The notes: generated from the letters alone by a model not told the origin. A stretch of 12,453 nucleotides of DNA from Bacteroidota bacterium (GCA_023422635.1 JAFAGO010000020.1:1-12453), one strand, 5' to 3'; positions 1 to 7,053 are shown, counted from the stretch's first letter. Numbers and translations are program-made.

Positions 1-243
1 CCCTATCCATTCATTCCGCATCAGTGCATTATTAAAGGAGATTCTAAATTTTTAAGCATTGCAGCAGCATCTATTCTCGCTAAAAATTACAGAGATCAAT
101 TGATGATTCAACTTCACGATGAATATCCAGAATACGGTTGGAATAAAAATATGGGATACGCCACAAAAGTACACATTGAAGCGTTGAAGAAATATGGACC
201 AACCATTCATCACCGAAAATCTTTCCGACTGGTGTATGATTAG
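1..243 (+). CDS. rnhB: Ribonuclease HII, C-terminal part (5' end outside window)
   Basis: The first 80 codons, open at the left edge, encode the C-terminal portion of RNase HII, which cuts the RNA strand of RNA-DNA hybrids and starts ribonucleotide excision repair in the cytoplasm. Visible family signatures are KGD at fragment residues 12-14, the SIAAASILAK helix (19-28) followed by RD, whose Asp (residue 32) matches the last of the four conserved metal-binding carboxylates, then YPEYGW, the GYATKVH motif and the terminal HHRKSF segment. The other catalytic acids must lie upstream of the window. The gene ends in TAG and faces yidC, with which it shares a terminator. The partial protein appears intact to its natural end. 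Identification is by motif recognition and is secure. Confidence 0.93.
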   Translation, partial: PYPFIPHQCIIKGDSKFLSIAAASILAKNYRDQLMIQLHDEYPEYGWNKNMGYATKVHIEALKKYGPTIHHRKSFRLVYD

Positions 244-350
244 TCCAAAAGCTATTGGTTCACTCAAAAAAACTCAATAAAGCTCGGACAGTTTTAAAGA
301 TGAAATTCGTTCATCATCAATTTAAAATACAAAAAAAACATTCGAATTTG

Positions 351-386
351 AAACAAAAAAAACCGGAAAACTGAATTCCGGTTTTC
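351..386. terminator. Bidirectional terminator between rnhB and yidC
   Basis: A perfect 10-bp stem, AAAACCGGAA (359-368) with TTCCGGTTTT (376-385), encloses a 7-nt loop. On the minus strand the stem is followed by a run of eight U residues, which suits yidC, whose stop is 20 bp away. On the plus strand it runs into a T-rich stretch and can also stop rnhB. The remaining bases from 244 to 350 hold no gene or other signal that I can see. Confidence 0.88.
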
Positions 387-405
387 TTATTGTATTGAAA
401 GATTT

Positions 406-2217
406 TTATTTCTTTTTCCCTTTTTGCATTTGCTCAGCTTGTTTTTGTTGCTCTTGCGCTTTTTCCATCATTTCGCGCATTCTTTTCTGGAATTTCCCTT
501 CCTTTTTAGGAGCCGCTTTGTTGGCTTGTATTTGCGCATGAATTTTCTTCTCATCCAAGAACCAATACTTAATCGCAAGGATGATTAGGATATTAATAGC
601 ATTCGATACAAAATAATACCAAGATAATCCAGATGCAGAATTATTCAAGAAGAAGAAGAATGTAATTGGAAAAATATACATAATCACCTTCATGTTCGGC
701 ATTCCTTCTTGTTGCGGTTGTTGAATATTTCCGGAAGTCATAATGGTATAAATTAAAATTACCACCGTACAAGCTAACGCGAAAATACTTACATGATCCC
801 AACCAAAAAATGGAATTTTAAATGGAAGCTTAATTAAATCGTCATAAGCCGTTAAATCTTTCGCAAACCAAAAACTTTTACCTCTAAGATCGATGAAATT
901 CGGGAAGAAACGGAACAAAGCATAGAAAATAGGAATTTGAAGCAACGCTGGTAAACATCCCGCCATTTGATTCACTCCTGCTTTTCGGTAGACTTCCATT
1001 GTGGCTTGTTGCTTTTTCATTGCATCAGCATCTTTGAATTTAGCATTCACCTCATCAATTTCTGGACGAATTACTTTCATCATTGCACTTAACTTATGTT
1101 GCTTGTACATTACAGGCGACAAAATAAGTTTTACAACAATCGTCATAATAAAAATTACCCAACCCGCAGCAATTCCCCAAGAGGAAATAAGATTGTACAT
1201 TGGGATAAAGAACCAACGGTTCATGCTGCCGATAAACGACCAACCAAGTGGAAGAATTTCGTCGAAATTTTTATCGTAAGATTTTAATAATTTCAAATCC
1301 AAAGGCATAAAATACCAATTAAAATCTTGGTTAATTTCACCACCATTCATTTGAACTTGTCCGTCGTAAGACAGTTTTTTCAAATATTCGCCTTCTTCTA
1401 CAACATCCTGATTTCCGGTAGATTGTGTAAATCCATTTTTAGCTTCAATAACCGAAGTAAAAAATTGCTGTTTAACTCCAATCCAGTTGAGTGTTTCATC
1501 CTTCTCGTTTAACTCCGTTCTCGCATCATAATCATAATCTTTATAATTATTAAAAGCGTACGAAAACTCTGAATGTTGTTGTTCTTGTGATCTACCCTTT
1601 TCTAAATTACGCACATTGTAATCCCAAACAAAACTTGCTTTAGAATCTGAAGTTATGGCAGAAAGACCTTGTGTTTTCACTTTAAAATCTACCGTATAAT
1701 TAGGAAGAAGTGTATACACAAATTGAATAATAGAGCCATTGAGATTGCCCGTCATTGTAACCGTATTTCCATTGACAGCAGGTGCAAAAATGAGATCTTT
1801 GGTATTGATGATTTTTCCGGTTTTATCTTTAAACTGAAAACCGTATTGTGAACTGTTTTTACTAATGAGATACAAAGGCAAATCCGCTTTGTCGGTTTTA
1901 GAATCGTAAGCTTTGTATTGGGTAAGTTCAACCTTTGAAATTTGACCACCCAAATTAGTAAACTCTAGGTTTAGTTCCTTATTTTTTAGGGAAACGGTTG
2001 TAATCGAAGCCGCAGAAGTAGGTTGATTAATATTTACTGCATTGGTTGGCTTTACCGCATTTGATGCTTGTTCCGTTTTTGTTTTTTCATTGGCTTTTTT
2101 AGCGGCCTCTTCTTTCATTTGTTTGTTTTGAAAGTAGAACATAAAGCCCACTAAAATAAGAGAAAACACGAAGAAACTAATCAGTTGATTCTTATCTAAT
2201 CCTTTGTTTTGTTGCAT
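406..2217 (-). CDS. yidC: YidC membrane protein insertase (Oxa1 family)
   Basis: This 603-residue protein inserts and folds inner-membrane proteins, alone or with SecYEG. It starts with an N-terminal membrane anchor (about residues 12-29). A charged linker and a large periplasmic beta-rich domain (about 70-320) follow. The conserved Oxa1/60KD core starts near residue 335. It has membrane segments at about 343-368, 421-437, 474-494, 508-523 and 533-550, with the amphipathic cytosolic hairpin (about 370-415) after the first. The core residue that is Arg in E. coli and Bacillus aligns with Lys363 here (VVKLILSPV), as I recall is usual in Bacteroidota. The C-terminal tail (about 555-603) is Lys/Gln/Met-rich and strongly basic, as in homologues that contact ribosomes directly. 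It lies downstream of pyrG on the same strand, but a terminator between them and a possible own promoter suggest separate transcription. The length fits Gram-negative YidC. Confidence 0.97.
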   Translation of the reverse strand: MQQNKGLDKNQLISFFVFSLILVGFMFYFQNKQMKEEAAKKANEKTKTEQASNAVKPTNAVNINQPTSAASITTVSLKNKELNLEFTNLGGQISKVELTQYKAYDSKTDKADLPLYLISKNSSQYGFQFKDKTGKIINTKDLIFAPAVNGNTVTMTGNLNGSIIQFVYTLLPNYTVDFKVKTQGLSAITSDSKASFVWDYNVRNLEKGRSQEQQHSEFSYAFNNYKDYDYDARTELNEKDETLNWIGVKQQFFTSVIEAKNGFTQSTGNQDVVEEGEYLKKLSYDGQVQMNGGEINQDFNWYFMPLDLKLLKSYDKNFDEILPLGWSFIGSMNRWFFIPMYNLISSWGIAAGWVIFIMTIVVKLILSPVMYKQHKLSAMMKVIRPEIDEVNAKFKDADAMKKQQATMEVYRKAGVNQMAGCLPALLQIPIFYALFRFFPNFIDLRGKSFWFAKDLTAYDDLIKLPFKIPFFGWDHVSIFALACTVVILIYTIMTSGNIQQPQQEGMPNMKVIMYIFPITFFFFLNNSASGLSWYYFVSNAINILIILAIKYWFLDEKKIHAQIQANKAAPKKEGKFQKRMREMMEKAQEQQKQAEQMQKGKKK

Positions 2218-2290
2218 TAGTATTGGTTGTTAAATGATTCTCAAACCTCACAAAATGTGTTCCTTACCGAAGATGTAAAATTTGAGTGGA

Positions 2291-2298
2291 CAAAAATA
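2291..2298 (-). promoter_or_regulatory. Probable yidC promoter, -7 element
   Basis: On the minus strand TATTTTTG matches the Bacteroidota -7 consensus TAnnTTTG and lies 73 bp upstream of the yidC ATG, giving a predicted leader of roughly 65-70 nt. No clear TTG is seen at the expected -33 position, so the call rests on the -7 box and on the terminator just upstream, which implies yidC needs its own promoter. Confidence 0.45.
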
Positions 2299-2347
2299 CA
2301 CCTTTTTTTATAAAATTACAGATACATTCCTTTTAATAAATGGAAAG

Positions 2348-2400
2348 AAAAACAAAAAACCTTGCCAAAATTTCCGGATTTCTCAAGAGTTTTAGCAAGG
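2348..2400 (-). terminator. Rho-independent terminator of pyrG
   Basis: Read on the minus strand, 26 bp after the pyrG stop, CCTTGC (2395-2400) and TTTT/AAAA arms pair with GCAAGG (2360-2365) and its neighbours. This forms an 11-position stem with one mismatch around a 19-nt loop, followed by TTTTTTG and another T-rich run. The loop is longer than usual, but arms plus U-tract fit an intrinsic terminator separating pyrG from yidC. Confidence 0.75.
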
Positions 2401-2425
2401 CTATATGCAGTTCGATAACGAATTG

Positions 2426-4033
2426 TTATTTTTTTGTACATGCTTTTACAAAAGCAACAAACAGAGGATGTGGAGATTCCACTGTACTTTTATATTCAGG
2501 ATGATATTGAACGCCGATATAAAATGGATGATCTTTTAATTCAAGCGTTTCCACCAGTTTGGTATCGGGATTAAATCCTGTTGGCGCCAATCCATTTTTA
2601 TCAAAAATATCTACAAAATCGGAATTAAACTCATAACGATGACGGTGACGTTCCGATATATTTTTGGTTCCATAAATTTCCGCTAATTTGGAGTTCTGCT
2701 TTAACGTACATTTCCACGCACCCAAACGCATTGTTCCGCCTTTCTCCACTACATTTTTTTGATCGGCCATTAAAGAAATCACTGGATCAGGCGTAGAAGT
2801 ATCAAATTCCATCGAATTGGCTTTTTCTAAACCAAGCACATTTCGAGCAAATTCAATCGTCATAATTTGCATTCCTAAACAAATTCCTAACAACGGAATT
2901 TTATTTTCGCGGGCAAATTTTGCAGCGGTAATTTTACCTTCAATTCCACGATCACCAAAACCAGGAGCGATCAACATTCCATCCACACCAGCGAAGGTTT
3001 CTGCAGCGTTTTCCTCCGTTACATCTCCACTATACACCCAACGGATATTCACTTCTGTTTCCTGTTCCGCACCGGCATGAATAAATGCTTCCGCAATCGA
3101 TTTATATGAATCTTGCAAAGAAACATATTTACCCACCAATGCTATTTCTACAGAACGTTTTGGGTTACGGTATCTTTTCAGGAAGTTTTTCCAATCTTTT
3201 AAATCAGGTTGCTTAATGGTTTTCAAGCCAAGTTCTTTCATCACCACCTCATCAAACTCTTGTTTTTGAAGGTAAAGAGGAACTTCATAAATGGTATCTA
3301 AATCCAAACATTCAATAACATTTTCCATTCCTACATTACAAAACTGCGCTAATTTCGCTCTTTGATCTTTAGGAATTTTATGTTCAGTTCTGCACACCAA
3401 AACATCCGCCATTAAACCGCTTTCCATTAAAGATCGTACAGAATGTTGAGATGGTTTAGTTTTCAACTCGCCACTTGAAGAAAGGTACGGCAGCAACGTG
3501 AGATGAATGACCATTGAATTTTTTTCACCCAATTCCCATTTCAACTGACGAACGGATTCGATATACGGCAACGACTCAATATCGCCCACAGTTCCACCGA
3601 TTTCAGTGATAATGATATCATAATTTTTTTTAGAAAGAATCGTAATTCTTCTTTTAATTTCATTGGTAATATGCGGAATTACTTGAACCGTTTTCCCAAG
3701 AAAATCGCCTTTACGTTCTTTATCGATTACAGTTTGATAAATTCTTCCCGTAGTTACGTTATTGTTTTGCGATGTTGGAGCATCGAGGAAACGTTCGTAG
3801 TGACCAAGATCAAGATCGGTTTCTGCACCATCTTCCGTTACATAGCATTCGCCATGTTCGTAAGGGTTTAAAGTACCGGGATCAATATTAATGTAAGGAT
3901 CGAGCTTTTGGATTGTAACACTAAAACCACGTGATTTTAGCAGCAGCCCTAAAGAGGCAGAGACGATTCCCTTGCCCAAGGACGAAGTAACACCTCCTGT
4001 TACAAAGATGTACTTAGTGTTCTTTTTACTCAT
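2426..4033 (-). CDS. pyrG: CTP synthase (glutamine-hydrolysing)
   Basis: This 535-residue enzyme makes CTP from UTP, ATP and glutamine, the last step of pyrimidine nucleotide synthesis. The N-terminal amidoligase domain (about 1-270) carries the P-loop GGVTSSLGKG (13-22), the TEDGAETDLDLGHYERF motif (66-82) and EIGGTVGDIES (144-154), which binds Mg and nucleotide. The class I glutamine amidotransferase domain (about 295-535) has the PGFGDRG loop (357-363), nucleophile Cys385 in GICLGMQ, and His511/Glu513 in YHPEY, so the catalytic triad is complete. The reading frame stays open 26 codons further upstream to 4111, but the shorter start gives the canonical MSKKNTKYIFVTGG amino end and a promoter lies exactly in that upstream stretch. 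Length is close to the family norm (E. coli 545). Confidence 0.98.
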   Translation of the reverse strand: MSKKNTKYIFVTGGVTSSLGKGIVSASLGLLLKSRGFSVTIQKLDPYINIDPGTLNPYEHGECYVTEDGAETDLDLGHYERFLDAPTSQNNNVTTGRIYQTVIDKERKGDFLGKTVQVIPHITNEIKRRITILSKKNYDIIITEIGGTVGDIESLPYIESVRQLKWELGEKNSMVIHLTLLPYLSSSGELKTKPSQHSVRSLMESGLMADVLVCRTEHKIPKDQRAKLAQFCNVGMENVIECLDLDTIYEVPLYLQKQEFDEVVMKELGLKTIKQPDLKDWKNFLKRYRNPKRSVEIALVGKYVSLQDSYKSIAEAFIHAGAEQETEVNIRWVYSGDVTEENAAETFAGVDGMLIAPGFGDRGIEGKITAAKFARENKIPLLGICLGMQIMTIEFARNVLGLEKANSMEFDTSTPDPVISLMADQKNVVEKGGTMRLGAWKCTLKQNSKLAEIYGTKNISERHRHRYEFNSDFVDIFDKNGLAPTGFNPDTKLVETLELKDHPFYIGVQYHPEYKSTVESPHPLFVAFVKACTKK

Positions 4034-4048
4034 TAGATTAGGTTTGTG

Positions 4049-4079
4049 CAAAGTTAAAGGAAAAAGTAACGCCAGACAA
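4049..4079 (-). promoter_or_regulatory. pyrG promoter (Bacteroidota sigma-A type)
   Basis: On the minus strand, TTG (4079-4077) is followed after 20 nt by TAACTTTG (4056-4049), matching both elements of the flavobacterial consensus. The G of the -7 box is 15 nt from the pyrG ATG, so the leader would be only about 8-12 nt. The site lies between the membrane-protein gene and pyrG, and supports independent expression of pyrG and the downstream start at 4033. Confidence 0.75.
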
Positions 4080-4138
4080 TTTTGTGGGCGGAATATATCC
4101 CCAAAGAACAAGCAACGTCCTTATTATAAATAAGTTAC

Positions 4139-5155
4139 TTAAGAATTTCTTTTTGCGGCATTGCGGACTTTCGCCAACATTGGCAGCGAAATTAACCCCA
4201 TCACCAACATAATCACCATTTGCAATGTATGCGACAGAAAAGCATAACTTAACCCAACTTGCGCACCATCTTCAGCATTTTTTCCCATAGAAACAAATAA
4301 GGCAGAAATCCCCACTTTCAAAGCAAAATGAAAAGCTCCAATTCCTCCAGATGCAGGAACCATCATACCCAAAGTACCAATCACGATAATATAAAAACCA
4401 TCAGCAATACTAAAATTTGATGTTTCAGGCAAAGCGAAACACACCATGTATGCGGCAAGATAATAGCACACCCAAATTGCAATGGTATAAAGTATAAATT
4501 TGAAATTTTGCTTGAGCTTAAAAATAGAAGTTATTCCCTTAAAAATTCCTTCCACAAAAAGAATAATCTTATTCAATAAAGGGTACTTTTTAAAAGCATC
4601 TTTATAACGAAAGAACAAAAATATACCTACGAAAAGAATCACTAAAAATCCGATACTATATAAAGGGTTAAACGTGACGTGCGCCGTTTTGAAAAAACTT
4701 ACGATAACATTGTATTTAAAGAACAAAGTGAGCGCTAAAAACACCAACATACAAAGCAAATCAATCACCCGTTCTAAAATAATCGTTCCAAAAGATTTAT
4801 CTACAGGAACGTTTTCCACGCCATACAGCGCCGTTGCTCGAGCGACTTCGCCACTTCTTGGAATGGTAAGATTCATCAGATAACCGAAAGAAATCGTCCA
4901 CAAAGAATTTGAATTTGAAATTGAATATCCCAGCGGTTCTAAAAGAATATTCCACCGAATTGCTCGAAACCAATAGGCTAAAATTCCAAAAACCGCAGAA
5001 ACCATTACCCACAAATAATTTGCATCGCTTAGCGAGTCGCGAAGTTTATCAAACTTAAAATCACGAAATGCCAACCACAGAAATACTGCAGCAAAAGCTA
5101 CAGAAATAAGGATGGTAAGTAAAGTTTTAGAAGATTTGTTCGTTTTTTTCTGCAT
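4139..5155 (-). CDS. Flippase-like (LPG synthase TM domain/UPF0104) membrane protein
   Basis: This 338-residue polytopic inner-membrane protein matches the lysylphosphatidylglycerol-synthase transmembrane-domain family (YbhN/AglD-like). About eight hydrophobic segments are visible, near residues 11-30, 44-64, 83-98, 126-148, 163-183, 218-242, 251-271 and 302-327. Family signatures are RAIRW (64-68), the NLTIPRSGEVARA stretch (95-107), SFGTIILERVIDL (121-133) and PASGGIGAFHFAL (267-279). It lacks the soluble aminoacyl-transferase domain of MprF, so it is not expected to make lysyl-PG. It more likely moves a lipid or lipid-linked precursor, but the substrate is unknown. It starts 42 bp after panD ends with no promoter-like box in the gap, so cotranscription with panD is likely. 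The basic C-terminal tail (RNAAKRNS) is probably cytoplasmic. Family assignment is good; function is inference. Confidence 0.88.
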   Translation of the reverse strand: MQKKTNKSSKTLLTILISVAFAAVFLWLAFRDFKFDKLRDSLSDANYLWVMVSAVFGILAYWFRAIRWNILLEPLGYSISNSNSLWTISFGYLMNLTIPRSGEVARATALYGVENVPVDKSFGTIILERVIDLLCMLVFLALTLFFKYNVIVSFFKTAHVTFNPLYSIGFLVILFVGIFLFFRYKDAFKKYPLLNKIILFVEGIFKGITSIFKLKQNFKFILYTIAIWVCYYLAAYMVCFALPETSNFSIADGFYIIVIGTLGMMVPASGGIGAFHFALKVGISALFVSMGKNAEDGAQVGLSYAFLSHTLQMVIMLVMGLISLPMLAKVRNAAKRNS

Positions 5156-5197
5156 AGCTGAAGAGAATCGGCAGTCGGTATAAAAGGATTTTGAAAA

Positions 5198-5548
5198 TTA
5201 GGTAAGAAGATTGGTTTTTTCGTCAGGAAAAATAATTTTTGGTTGAAACACCTGTGCTTCTTCTGGCGTCATTTGAGCATAGGCAATTATGATGATTACG
5301 TCGCCTTTTTGTACTTTTCTGGCGGCAGGACCGTTCAAACAAATTTCTCCAGATTTTCTTTTTCCTTTAATTACATAGGTATCGAAGCGTTCGCCATTGT
5401 TTACATTAACAATATATACACGTTCACCAACGATTAACCCTGCTGCTTCAATTAAATCTTCATCAACAGTAATACTTCCAATATAATTAAGATCCGACTC
5501 GGTAACTACAACGCGATGAATCTTGGATTTAAAAACTTCTATTAGCAT
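5198..5548 (-). CDS. panD: Aspartate 1-decarboxylase (pyruvoyl enzyme precursor)
   Basis: This 116-residue proenzyme decarboxylates L-aspartate to beta-alanine for pantothenate and CoA synthesis. Its self-processing site is visible as Gly24-Ser25 in YIGSITVD. Cleavage there converts Ser25 into the N-terminal pyruvoyl cofactor and releases a 24-residue beta chain. Other conserved residues are Lys9, His11, Arg54 and Tyr58, plus the NGPAAR loop, where conserved residues support processing. The frame extends 13 codons upstream to 5587, but MLIEVFKSKIHRV is the usual family N-terminus, and the extension runs through a perfect -7 promoter box, so the ATG at 5548 is preferred. It is the first gene of a leftward group with the flippase-like gene next. 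Length (E. coli 126) and motifs make this secure. Confidence 0.97.
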   Translation of the reverse strand: MLIEVFKSKIHRVVVTESDLNYIGSITVDEDLIEAAGLIVGERVYIVNVNNGERFDTYVIKGKRKSGEICLNGPAARKVQKGDVIIIIAYAQMTPEEAQVFQPKIIFPDEKTNLLT

Positions 5549-5552
5549 GCTG

Positions 5553-5584
5553 CAAATGTAAAACAATTTCAACGATTCATCCAA
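5553..5584 (-). promoter_or_regulatory. panD promoter, almost abutting the start codon
   Basis: On the minus strand TTG (5584-5582), a 21-nt spacer and TACATTTG (5560-5553) match the Bacteroidota housekeeping consensus. Only four bases separate the -7 box from the panD ATG, so transcription should begin at or within a few bases of the start codon. The site also argues against the longer reading frame. Confidence 0.7.
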
Positions 5585-5761
5585 CAAAACTAACTTATCT
5601 TCGCTCGTACAAGAAATCGTGCAAATGCACTTTAAATAAGTTATTTATGTGAATTTTATAAACAAATAACATAATAGTTAGCAGAATACCTCAAAATTTA
5701 GGAATTCGCAATTTACCAACACATTTAAACATATATTTAAAAACAACGTGTACATAGGCAG

Positions 5762-5778
5762 TTGGCACAGTATTCGCT
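5762..5778 (+). promoter_or_regulatory. Sigma-54-like (-24/-12) promoter element
   Basis: TTGGCAC, five bases, then TCGCT resembles the RpoN consensus TTGGCACrNNNNTTGCW, with GG (5764-5765) and GC (5776-5777) exactly 10 nt apart and one mismatch in the -12 box. The predicted start is near 5789, about 160 bp upstream of the HU gene and immediately before the hairpin at 5794-5822. RpoN occurs in many Bacteroidota, but its presence in this genome is not visible here. This is a sequence match only. Confidence 0.4.
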
Positions 5779-5793
5779 ATTGAAAAACCCGAC

Positions 5794-5824
5794 AAAACCG
5801 TAATCGCTTCGATTATGATTTTTT
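5794..5824 (+). terminator. Orphan terminator-like hairpin upstream of HU
   Basis: A stem built on TAATCG (5801-5806) and CGATTA (5810-5815) with a 3-nt loop extends outward through GC and AT pairs, one G-U and one mismatch to 5794/5822, and runs into six T residues (5819-5824). It looks like a plus-strand intrinsic terminator, but no plus-strand gene precedes it in the window: panD runs the other way. It could be the 5' hairpin of a leader, the end of a small RNA, or chance. The rest of 5585-5760 is AT-rich with no gene I can support. Confidence 0.45.
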
Positions 5825-5873
5825 AATGATTTTACAAGATTTAATGCAAGCATTACATTTTAATGAAAATAAA

Positions 5874-5904
5874 TTTGCGCAAAATTAAATTTGTTTTATA
5901 TTTG
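5874..5904 (+). promoter_or_regulatory. HU gene promoter (Bacteroidota sigma-A type)
   Basis: TTTG (5874-5877), a 19-nt spacer and TATATTTG (5897-5904) match the Bacteroidota -33/-7 consensus exactly. The predicted start near 5910 gives a leader of about 40 nt, ending in a purely A/T stretch before the ATG with no Shine-Dalgarno sequence, as is usual in this phylum. Confidence 0.88.
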
Positions 5905-5949
5905 TCTCACTTAGAAACGCTTAACTAACTTTTTAAAATAATTATAATT

Positions 5950-6240
5950 ATGAACAAGTCTGAATTAATCGACGCAATCGCAAAGGATGCAGGAATTACT
6001 AAAGTAGCTGCAAAAGCTGCTCTTGAATCTTTCGTTTCAAATGTAACAGAAACTTTAAAGAAAAAAGATGGTAAAGTATCTTTAGTTGGTTTCGGAACTT
6101 TTTCTGTAGCTGAAAGAGCTGCAAGACAAGGTATTAACCCTGCAACGAAAAAACCAATTAAAATTGCAGCTAAGAAAGTTGCTAAATTTAAAGCTGGTGC
6201 TGATTTAGCTGATGCTGTATCTGGAGCTAAGAAAAAATAA
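5950..6240 (+). CDS. HU family DNA-binding protein
   Basis: This 96-residue protein is a small basic nucleoid protein of the HU/IHF family, which dimerises, bends DNA and compacts the chromosome. The N-terminal helices (about 3-38) begin MNKSELIDAIA, typical of HU. The core has VGFGTF (46-51), and the DNA-binding beta arm reads RAARQGINPATKKPI (56-70), with Asn63-Pro64 in the usual place for the prolines that intercalate between base pairs. The C-terminal part is the KFKAGADLADAV helix (79-90) and a Lys-rich end. It is slightly longer than the usual 90 residues because of that tail. Ala and Lys codons are strongly biased toward GCT/GCA and AAA, as in highly expressed genes of AT-rich bacteria. 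It is monocistronic, with its own promoter and terminator. HU is preferred over IHF from sequence style, and the paralogue name cannot be fixed. Confidence 0.96.
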   Translation: MNKSELIDAIAKDAGITKVAAKAALESFVSNVTETLKKKDGKVSLVGFGTFSVAERAARQGINPATKKPIKIAAKKVAKFKAGADLADAVSGAKKK

Positions 6241-6260
6241 TTAGACTACCATACTAAGAT

Positions 6261-6290
6261 AAAAGAGATCGCTAATCGCGATCTCTTTTT
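6261..6290. terminator. Strong bidirectional terminator between HU and pdxH
   Basis: A perfect 12-bp stem, AAAAGAGATCGC (6261-6272) with GCGATCTCTTTT (6278-6289), has a 5-nt loop and T-rich flanks on both strands. It lies 20 bp after the HU stop and about 100 bp after the stop of the convergent pdxH, so it can serve both. Confidence 0.93.
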
Positions 6291-6388
6291 GTTTTTCAGA
6301 AAAAGAATACATTCTTAACAGCTCCTCTTTTTCAAGAGTTAATTTATTGCTGAATATGGAAGTCGTCAAACTGATAAAAATCCATTTC

Positions 6389-7033
6389 TTAAGGAGCTAA
6401 TCGTTCTATCTTCCAATCAAAATCTTCTTGCAAAGTGTAAAGAATTCTGTCGTGCAAGCGGTTTGGCCGGCCTTGCCAGAATTCAATCTCGTACGGCTTC
6501 GCAATATAACCACCCCAATTCGTTGGACGCGGAATTTCCTTACCTTCATACTCCGCTTCAAGATCTTTCAATTTGCCTTCCAAAAAAAGACGATCAGGAA
6601 TTACGCTACTTTGAGGTGAAACAATGGCACCTAATTGACTTCCACGTGGTCGAGAATGAAAATAACCATCACTAATGTTTTCCGGAATTTTCTCAAGCGC
6701 TGCTTTAATAATAACTTGACGCTCCAATTGCGGCCAAAAGAAGTGTAAACAACCTTTATGTGTCAACTCAATTGCTTTGCCTTTTCGACTTTCATAGTTG
6801 GTATAGAAAATAAAACCTTCCCATCCATACGACTTCAAAAGAACCATTCGTGTACGAGGACAACCATCAGCTTCAACGGTGGAGACCGACATTGCATTTG
6901 CTTCGTACCCTCCAGCATTTTCTTCGGCCTCTAAAAACCAATTTCGAAACTGTTCCATTGGATTATCCCTAATTTCAGACTCCAATAATTGCGATTGATC
7001 GTAAACCTTACGGTGATCATACAAATTTTCCAT
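6389..7033 (-). CDS. pdxH: Pyridoxamine/pyridoxine 5'-phosphate oxidase
   Basis: This 214-residue FMN-dependent enzyme oxidises PNP or PMP to pyridoxal 5'-phosphate in vitamin B6 synthesis and salvage. Family motifs run in order: TRMVLLK (60-66) and FYTNYESRKG (75-84) for FMN, LERQV, the substrate loop YFHSRPRGSQLGA, QSS, NWGGY, EFWQGRPNRLHDR near the C-terminus, and the canonical last residues WKIERLAP. Length is close to the E. coli protein (218). The frame stays open 29 codons further upstream to 7120, overlapping the divergent yqgE, but the ATG at 7033 gives the normal amino end and a -7 promoter box falls inside the extension. Its neighbour yqgE starts 20 bp away on the other strand. Nothing is missing or damaged. 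Confidence 0.97.
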   Translation of the reverse strand: MENLYDHRKVYDQSQLLESEIRDNPMEQFRNWFLEAEENAGGYEANAMSVSTVEADGCPRTRMVLLKSYGWEGFIFYTNYESRKGKAIELTHKGCLHFFWPQLERQVIIKAALEKIPENISDGYFHSRPRGSQLGAIVSPQSSVIPDRLFLEGKLKDLEAEYEGKEIPRPTNWGGYIAKPYEIEFWQGRPNRLHDRILYTLQEDFDWKIERLAP

Positions 7034-7042
7034 AATTTTTAT

Positions 7043-7050
7043 TATATTTG
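7043..7050 (+). promoter_or_regulatory. Probable yqgE promoter -7 element, almost abutting ATG
   Basis: TATATTTG is an exact -7 consensus match ending three bases before the yqgE ATG, which would place the transcript start at or about the start codon. A TTG at the proper -33 distance is not present, so evidence is the -7 box and position only. Confidence 0.5.
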
Positions 7051-7053
7051 AGT

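Noticed and set aside
4034..4111. 26-codon upstream extension of pyrG
   Set aside because: The extension is not like CTP synthase N-termini and runs through the pyrG promoter. The ATG at 4033 gives the canonical end.
4120..4134. Small perfect hairpin CTTATT-ATA-AATAAG just after the flippase-like gene
   Set aside because: Pure A/T-rich 6-bp stem without a T-tract on the minus strand; too weak to call a terminator.
5549..5587. 13-codon upstream extension of panD
   Set aside because: It covers a perfect -7 promoter box, and the family starts at MLIEVFKSKIHRV, which fixes Gly24-Ser25 at the expected position.
6303..6345. Small inverted repeats (AAGAAT-AC-ATTCTT; CTCTT-AAGAG) between the HU terminator and pdxH
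   Set aside because: Short stems with no T-tract or recognisable motif; expected by chance in AT-rich DNA.
6350..6388. Short in-frame open stretch directly after the pdxH stop, starting with ATG (13 codons)
   Set aside because: PdxH normally ends in RLAP, so stop read-through is not needed. The peptide is too short and has no other support.
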